Below are positions 59,857 through 64,000 of a stretch of 64,000 nt of DNA, in pieces. The stretch is from the NCBI GenBank assembly GCA_033283165.1, contig JAWMQL010000004.1, forward strand, positions 1 to 64,000, given 5' to 3'. A model generated the notes under the pieces. It was not told the origin of the DNA and did no database searches. It saw only the letters and a program-made list of their open reading frames with translations. The first letter of the stretch is position 1. Each line of letters begins with the position of its first letter. A program made the position numbers and the translations under genes. The stretch is from JAWMQL01 sp033283165 (GTDB taxonomy: Bacteria > Pseudomonadota > Gammaproteobacteria > Pseudomonadales > Halieaceae).

Positions 59857-59882
59857 ACCGGCCCCCCTGGGCCGGTTTTTTT
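59857..59882 (+). terminator. Rho-independent terminator with no assigned gene
   Basis: ACCGGCC and GGCCGGT form a 7-bp GC-rich stem with a short loop, followed by seven Ts. The GNAT gene ends 1.36 kb upstream, so this terminator belongs to an unannotated plus-strand transcript or is a relic. Confidence 0.85.
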
Positions 59883-59899
59883 ATGTGCGGATTTTACGG

Positions 59900-59927
59900 T
59901 ATACCCGATAAAGCGGGGTACGCTGTG
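59900..59927 (+). repeat. Dispersed repeat copy 3
   Basis: TATACCCGATAAAGCGGGGT followed by ACGCTGTG, the same consensus as copies 1, 2, 4 and 5. It lies 18 bases after the orphan terminator. Confidence 0.75.
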
Positions 59928-60007
59928 CCGCCGGAGCCACGGATGGCGGGAGCGGCGTATGGCCGTGGGCGAGTGCAGGGCTGGTTCCCGCCGCCGGTCG
60001 AAGCGAG

Positions 60008-60448
60008 TTAAAGACCGGCGTCTGCGGGGCTCCTGCCCAGGCTCTCAGCCAGGGACTCCATTGTCTGCGGGCCCACCAGGGTTTGCCGGATGGAACCATC
60101 CGGGGCCACCAGCAGGGTGGTGGGCAGGACGACAGGGCGGGGTACCCCAAGTTCTGCCGCGGGATCCTCCGCCAGGGTCGGGAATGCGACCCCCAGTTCG
60201 CGCACCTGTAGCGCCAGTTCCTCGCCGCTGGCACCGTCGTAGTTGACGCCCAGCACACGCACATCGTCGTAGGCCTGGTCCAGTTGGTTGAGTTCGGGGA
60301 TCTCCTTGATACAGGGTTTGCACCACTTGGCCCAGTAGTTGATCACCAGCCACTGGCCACTGTATTGCGCCAGTGAGCCTGTGGCGGGCTCGGTTCCGCC
60401 ACAGCCGGCCAGCAACAGGATGCAGGCGAGTACTGCGGTCCTCCTCAT
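60008..60448 (-). CDS. TlpA-like thioredoxin-fold lipoprotein
   Basis: A 146-residue protein from ATG 60448, overlapping the YihY stop (ATGA); the longer frame upstream lies inside the YihY gene and is not likely. Signal peptide with lipobox LLAGC, then a thioredoxin fold with the active site WAKWCKPCIKE (CxxC) and the cis-Pro region VLPTTLLVAPDG. Probably a periplasmic membrane-tethered disulfide reductase. Confidence 0.88.
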   Translation of the reverse strand: MRRTAVLACILLLAGCGGTEPATGSLAQYSGQWLVINYWAKWCKPCIKEIPELNQLDQAYDDVRVLGVNYDGASGEELALQVRELGVAFPTLAEDPAAELGVPRPVVLPTTLLVAPDGSIRQTLVGPQTMESLAESLGRSPADAGL

Positions 60449-61662
60449 TCCTCGAATAGCTCCGCGAGGCTGATCTGCAGGGTCTCGCGCTGCTGGTCGC
60501 GCTGGACCTGCAGCAGTTGATAGGCCTTTTGCTGCCAGGGCATGCGATCTTCCCTGGTCTCTTCGGCCAGGGACCGCTCCTGGTTGATCCACTCCTTGAG
60601 TTGCCAGAAACTGACCTTGTGCAGGTCACGGCACAGCAGGAAATGTCCTCGCGCATTTTCGGTAATGAGCCGTTTGTTGATGAACAGGTCGCGCAGTTTG
60701 CTCCAGGTTTCCGAGTCCACGCCGCTCAGTGCTTCATGCTTGCCACTGTAGATCTCGAACTCACGCACGGCGCGACCGCCCCGTTGCCGGACCCAGAACA
60801 GGTACAGCACATCCAGGCCCTTCAGTACGGTGGGACGCTGGGCCTGTTCCTTGCTCTGGTAAGCGGACAGGCTGTGTACCAGAATGCCGCCGACCAGCAC
60901 CAGGTTCCAGGACAGGTAAATCCACAGCAGGAACAGGGGGACCGCCGCGAAGGCGCCGTAGATGAACGTGTAACTGGAGCCCACCACCAGTCGCGTAAAA
61001 AGAAAACGCGCCAGGTTGAAGGCCAGTGCGGCTACCAGACCGCCAACCAGGGCGTGGCGGAAGGGCACGCGACAGTTGGGCACCGCCACGTAGAGCAGGG
61101 TGAAGCCAAGGGTATACAAGGCCAGCGGTGCCAGCTTCAGGCCGACGGCGGCCTCTACATCCTGGAACAGCATGCTGAAGGAAGCGAGGTAGGTGTTAAT
61201 ACCCAGAGCCAGGCCAATGGTCAGTGGAGCCAGGCTCAGTACCGCCCAGTAGAGCAGGAAACTCCCCACCGCGCTGCGGTTGCCCCGGGTGCGCCAGATG
61301 CGGTTGAAGGCAGCCTCGATGTTGCGCAGCATCAGGATGGCGGTCGCCACCAGCATGGCGATACCAAATCCGGTGAGATTTTTCGCCTGGCTGGAGAAGT
61401 CGCTGAGGTACTGCTGCATCTCCAGACCCGTATCCGGCATCAGGTTTTCGAACAGGAAGGATTCGATCTCTCCTTCGAGGCCCTGGAAGGCGGGTACGGC
61501 CGAGGCCATGGTGTACACCAGGGTCAGCAGGGGCACCAGGGCAAACAGGCTCATATAGGTCAGGGCCGCTGCATTGTCGGTGCAGCGGTCAGTGACGAAG
61601 CGCGATAAGAGGTACTGTACCCGGTCGCGGACCTCCTGCAGATAGTATTTGAATTGCTCCAT
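60445..61662 (-). CDS. YihY/BrkB family inner membrane protein
   Basis: A 405-residue protein starting MEQFKYYLQEVRDRVQYLLSRF (a start 7 codons upstream is possible). The family motifs DNAAALTYMSLFALVPLLTL and YGAFAAVPLFLLWIYLSWNLVLVGG, six hydrophobic helices, and a C-terminal soluble winged-helix-like extension are present. The old label 'ribonuclease BN' is not supported for this family; function unknown. Confidence 0.9.
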   Translation of the reverse strand: MEQFKYYLQEVRDRVQYLLSRFVTDRCTDNAAALTYMSLFALVPLLTLVYTMASAVPAFQGLEGEIESFLFENLMPDTGLEMQQYLSDFSSQAKNLTGFGIAMLVATAILMLRNIEAAFNRIWRTRGNRSAVGSFLLYWAVLSLAPLTIGLALGINTYLASFSMLFQDVEAAVGLKLAPLALYTLGFTLLYVAVPNCRVPFRHALVGGLVAALAFNLARFLFTRLVVGSSYTFIYGAFAAVPLFLLWIYLSWNLVLVGGILVHSLSAYQSKEQAQRPTVLKGLDVLYLFWVRQRGGRAVREFEIYSGKHEALSGVDSETWSKLRDLFINKRLITENARGHFLLCRDLHKVSFWQLKEWINQERSLAEETREDRMPWQQKAYQLLQVQRDQQRETLQISLAELFEE

Positions 61663-61711
61663 GGCCTGATTATGGCACGACAATACGCAGCCTGCAGTCT
61701 ATGGTCTTTGA

Positions 61712-61717
61712 TATAAT
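61712..61717 (+). promoter_or_regulatory. -10 element for arsC
   Basis: A perfect TATAAT lies 33 bases before the GTG start of the arsC-like gene. No good -35 is found at 17 bases, so this may be a weak or activated promoter. The RBS CGGAGG is 9 bases before the start. Confidence 0.45.
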
Positions 61718-61744
61718 TTTCGCATCCTGAACCCGGAGGCCATT

Positions 61745-62095
61745 GTGAGCGAGTACACCATCTATCATAACCCGCGCTGTTCCAAGTCGCGCGCCACCCT
61801 GGCGCTGCTGGAGGCGAACGGTATTTCACCCCAGGTCGTGCTGTACCTGGAGGACAGCCTGGACGAAGCGCAGATAAGAGTCTTGCTGGACAAGCTCGGT
61901 ATCACCGCGGCGCAGCTGGTGCGGCGCGGCGAAGCTGAATACAAGTCCTGCGGACTGTCTACAGATTCCAGCGAGCAGGAACTGCTCAGCGCGATGGCCG
62001 CTCACCCGAAACTGATCGAACGCCCCATCGTGGTAAGCGGCGACCGGGCCGTGCTGGGGCGTCCGCCGGAGAATGTGCTGGACCTCATAGACTGA
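61745..62095 (+). CDS. arsC: Arsenate reductase (glutaredoxin-type)
   Basis: A 116-residue ArsC-family protein from a GTG start. The catalytic Cys is in HNPRCSKSRATL, and the C-terminal ERPIVVSGDRAVLGRPPENVLDLI holds the arginines that bind arsenate. No arsenic operon genes flank it; a housekeeping or alternative reductase role is possible. Convergent with the CYP153-like gene. Confidence 0.9.
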   Translation: MSEYTIYHNPRCSKSRATLALLEANGISPQVVLYLEDSLDEAQIRVLLDKLGITAAQLVRRGEAEYKSCGLSTDSSEQELLSAMAAHPKLIERPIVVSGDRAVLGRPPENVLDLID

Positions 62096-62164
62096 TACTC
62101 TGCCGGATGCCGGTGCCTCGGGCCAGACCCACCCAGTGATGCCTGAAACCGCGGCGCCAGGAAA

Positions 62165-63415
62165 TCATCGCAAGGGGTGTAATACCACCGGCAAATCGGT
62201 ATAGCCGCGCACGAAGTTCGACTGTAGCCGCTGTGGCTCACCGACCACTTCAACGAAATGGTAGCGCTGCATGATTTCCTCCCATAGGACGCGCAGCTGC
62301 ATTTCCGCGAGGCGGTTACCCATGCAGCGGTGGATGCCGAAGCCGAAAGCGATATGGTGGCGGGGATTCTCCCGGTCGATGATGAAGTCGTCCGCGTTTT
62401 CTATCGCCGCATCGTCACGGTTGCCCGACAAATACCACATCACAACCTTGTCTCCCTTGCGGATTCGTTGGCCGCGAAACCCGATATCCTGCTTTGCCGT
62501 CCGGCGCATGTGCATGAGCGGCGTCTGCCAGCGGATGATCTCGGACACCATCCCCGGAATCAGCCCGGGGTTGGCGCGCAGCTTGTCATACTCTGTCGGA
62601 TTCTGGTTCAGGGCCAGGACACCGGCAGAGATGGAGTTGCGCGTGGTGTCGTTGCCGCCGATGATCAGCAGCAGGATGTTGCCGAGGAATTCCATCGGCC
62701 GCTCAACCATGTCGGCAGTGTTCGGGTCGCGTTGCAGCAGGCGAATCAGGTCCATGGTTTGCTCGCCGTCATCCAGGCGCTCGCGCCACAAGGTACTGAA
62801 GGTGTGCAGGCAATCCATCAGCGCGGCCATGCGCTCCTCGGGGTCGGCGTCGCCGCCGGTCAGCTCCGGCAGGGCACCGGCGATATCGCTCCAGTAGGTC
62901 AGCTTCGAGCGCTCCTCGAAGGGGAAGTCGAACAGCGTCGCCAGCATCTGGGTGGTGAGGTTGATGGACACGTGCTCCACCCAGTTGAAGGCCGTTCCCA
63001 CGGGCAGGCCATCCAGAATGGCCTGCACCCGGGCGCGGATCAGCCCCTCCATCTGCGCCAGGTTCTTCGGCGCTACCACCCCCTGTACCGCGCGACGTTG
63101 CACGTCATGCCTGGGTTGGTCCATGGCGATGAACATTTCCACGGGAAGCTCTTCCTCCAGGTCACCCAGGATGATGATCGGCTCCGAGGAAAATGCCTGG
63201 TGATTGCTGTCCACTGCCACGATGTCCTCGAAACGGGTAATCGACCAGAAACCGCCATAGGGGCTGTTGGCCTGATAGTGCACCGGTGCTTCCCGGCGCA
63301 GGCGCTCGAAGTAGGGGCGCCAGCTGTCAGTCCGGTACAGGCTGGCGTCGCTGACGTCGATCGCGCCCAGCGGCATGTTCCAGGCGTCGGGCGACGTTTT
63401 TTTCAGTGCCTCCAT
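62165..63415 (-). CDS. Cytochrome P450, CYP153-like alkane hydroxylase
   Basis: A 416-residue soluble P450. I-helix GGNDTTRNSISAGVLALNQNP, ExxR helix SEIIRWQTPLMHMRRTAKQD, and the heme-binding FGFGIHRCMGNRLAEMQL (Cys ligand) match the CYP153 family of medium-chain alkane terminal hydroxylases. The nearby ferredoxin would supply electrons. The ferredoxin reductase usually paired with CYP153 is not in this window. Confidence 0.9.
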   Translation of the reverse strand: MEALKKTSPDAWNMPLGAIDVSDASLYRTDSWRPYFERLRREAPVHYQANSPYGGFWSITRFEDIVAVDSNHQAFSSEPIIILGDLEEELPVEMFIAMDQPRHDVQRRAVQGVVAPKNLAQMEGLIRARVQAILDGLPVGTAFNWVEHVSINLTTQMLATLFDFPFEERSKLTYWSDIAGALPELTGGDADPEERMAALMDCLHTFSTLWRERLDDGEQTMDLIRLLQRDPNTADMVERPMEFLGNILLLIIGGNDTTRNSISAGVLALNQNPTEYDKLRANPGLIPGMVSEIIRWQTPLMHMRRTAKQDIGFRGQRIRKGDKVVMWYLSGNRDDAAIENADDFIIDRENPRHHIAFGFGIHRCMGNRLAEMQLRVLWEEIMQRYHFVEVVGEPQRLQSNFVRGYTDLPVVLHPLR

Positions 63416-63429
63416 GGTTTCCTCCTCCC

Positions 63430-63750
63430 TTACATCTGGTATTCGGGCAGGTGAACTACCAGACCGTCCATGTCATCCGACACGTCGACTCGGCAGGCCA
63501 GTCGTGAGTTGGCGGTCCGATCCGGACGCATGCTGAGCATGCATTCCTCCATCGGATAGGCGTTGCCGACCCGTCCGTGCCACTCCTCGTTGATGAAGCA
63601 GTGACAGGTACCACAGGCGCAGGCGCCGCCGCAGTCTGCGTCTATACCGGGTACCGCGTTGTTGAGGGCGTTTGCCATCAGGGTGGTACCGGCTTTCGCC
63701 GCGATGGTGTGGCGTTCGCCACTGTGTTCGACCAGGGTAATAACAGGCAT
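63430..63750 (-). CDS. 2Fe-2S ferredoxin, probable CYP153 electron donor
   Basis: A 106-residue [2Fe-2S] ferredoxin of the adrenodoxin/putidaredoxin type: CGGACACGTCHCF holds three of the ligand Cys in C-x5-C-x2-C spacing and the fourth lies in LACRVDVSD-type sequence. Located 14 bases upstream of the CYP153-like gene, as expected for its redox partner. Confidence 0.9.
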   Translation of the reverse strand: MPVITLVEHSGERHTIAAKAGTTLMANALNNAVPGIDADCGGACACGTCHCFINEEWHGRVGNAYPMEECMLSMRPDRTANSRLACRVDVSDDMDGLVVHLPEYQM

Positions 63751-63760
63751 GATGCTCTCC

Positions 63761-64000
63761 TTAGAATTTGTAGCTGGCTTGCAATCCGACGATGCGCGGT
63801 TCCTCGCGCCCGTTGGCGTAGATGCCGGCGCTCAGTGGGGCGTCGACGGTATAGGACATGGTGGCCTCGTTGGTGAGGTTGCGGCCGTACAGTGCCACCT
63901 CCCAGGTGTTGTCGGCATTGCTGAGACCTACCCGGGCGTTCAGTTTCCAGAAGGCCTCCTGCAGGCTGTGCGGATCCAGGTCGGAATCGGTGTGGTAGTC
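63761..64000 (-). CDS. TonB-dependent receptor, C-terminal fragment (partial)
   Basis: Only the last 79 residues are in the window; the gene continues beyond 64000. The sequence includes RVGLSNADNTWEVALYGRNL, EATMSYTVDAPL and ends VGLQASYKF, the terminal aromatic residue and alternating strands typical of the receptor beta-barrel. Together with the CYP153-like and ferredoxin genes it suggests uptake of hydrophobic substrates. Confidence 0.88.
   Translation of the reverse strand, partial: DYHTDSDLDPHSLQEAFWKLNARVGLSNADNTWEVALYGRNLTNEATMSYTVDAPLSAGIYANGREEPRIVGLQASYKF

Larger units (their letters stand above)
59471..60007. other. Long non-coding interval with an orphan terminator
   Basis: About 540 bases between the divergent cysK and the tlpA-like gene end. 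It contains plus-strand ORFs of 81 and 67 codons (59598-59843 and 59708-59911) without a good RBS or family motif, a clear terminator at 59857 pointing rightwards and repeat copy 3 at 59900. The presence of the terminator suggests that something is transcribed on the plus strand from within 59500-59850, possibly a small RNA or small protein. Confidence 0.5.

Noticed and set aside
59708..59911. 67-codon ORF running through the orphan terminator
   Set aside because: It has no proper RBS and crosses the terminator stem and T-run, so it is unlikely to be translated as a whole; noted only as part of the unassigned interval.
61745..62095. arsC considered as part of an arsenic-resistance island
   Set aside because: No arsB, arsR, arsH or acr3 homolog is nearby; it stands alone between YihY and the P450.

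Overview
The window is a GC-rich, densely packed piece of a gammaproteobacterial chromosome. Supporting evidence: a six-gene rnfABCDGE locus, hda, rimI beside a HolD-like gene, a purM-purN-DUF3108 block, prlC, and a GNAT/CysK/YihY layout. Marine, Halieaceae-like genera (Haliea/Congregibacter relatives) are my best guess because of the CYP153-type P450 with its ferredoxin and TonB receptor. That placement is inference from gene content and was not tested. Nearly all genes look like ordinary single-copy chromosomal genes. No prophage, plasmid origin, intact insertion sequence, tRNA or CRISPR array was seen.

Layout. 0-0.1 kb: 3' end of a 5S rRNA with its terminator (end of an rrn operon). 0.1-12 kb: a TolB-like/TPR membrane protein, an exported PLP decarboxylase, an exported CotH-like kinase homolog converging on a DUF4956 membrane protein, a periplasmic transglutaminase, a large HD-GYP receptor and a threonine-dehydratase-like enzyme. 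12-18.4 kb: a large Ig-like lipoprotein, an NRAMP-like transporter, a family 2 glycosyltransferase, a HolD-like gene and rimI. 18.4-24 kb: the Rnf electron-transport complex. 24-37 kb: housekeeping genes (metG, apbC/mrp, dcd, purM/purN, perM-like, hda, an OmpA-family protein, an omega-amidase/aminotransferase pair). 37-42.3 kb: an Lrp-type regulator divergent from indolepyruvate oxidoreductase and leucine dehydrogenase, a likely amino-acid degradation unit. 42.3-44.4 kb: queuosine-precursor transporter, SDR and a divergent, atypical pterin synthase homolog. 44.4-46.1 kb: a decayed accessory patch with a multiply broken DUF222/HNH gene, a heptanucleotide tandem repeat, two inverted copies of a short dispersed repeat and a small Lpp-like lipoprotein. 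46-50 kb: prlC, thpR and a DEAD-box helicase. 50-58.5 kb: a co-directional run containing an SDF transporter fused to a solute-binding domain, a secreted phosphatase fused to a kinase-like domain, a nucleotide-carrier-like protein, a quinone reductase, an MFS transporter and a GNAT enzyme. 58.5-64 kb: cysK, an orphan terminator, a TlpA-like lipoprotein, YihY, arsC, and the CYP153/ferredoxin/TonB-receptor set running off the end.

The most promising candidates for an undescribed system are (1) the secreted phosphatase/kinase-like fusion at 52.3-54.2 kb with an adjacent nucleotide-carrier homolog, (2) the SDF transporter with a tethered solute-binding domain just upstream, and (3) a dispersed repeat family of about 27 bp (five copies), one copy of which sits inside the broken HNH gene. 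All functional links are inferred from sequence reading; no database search was run.
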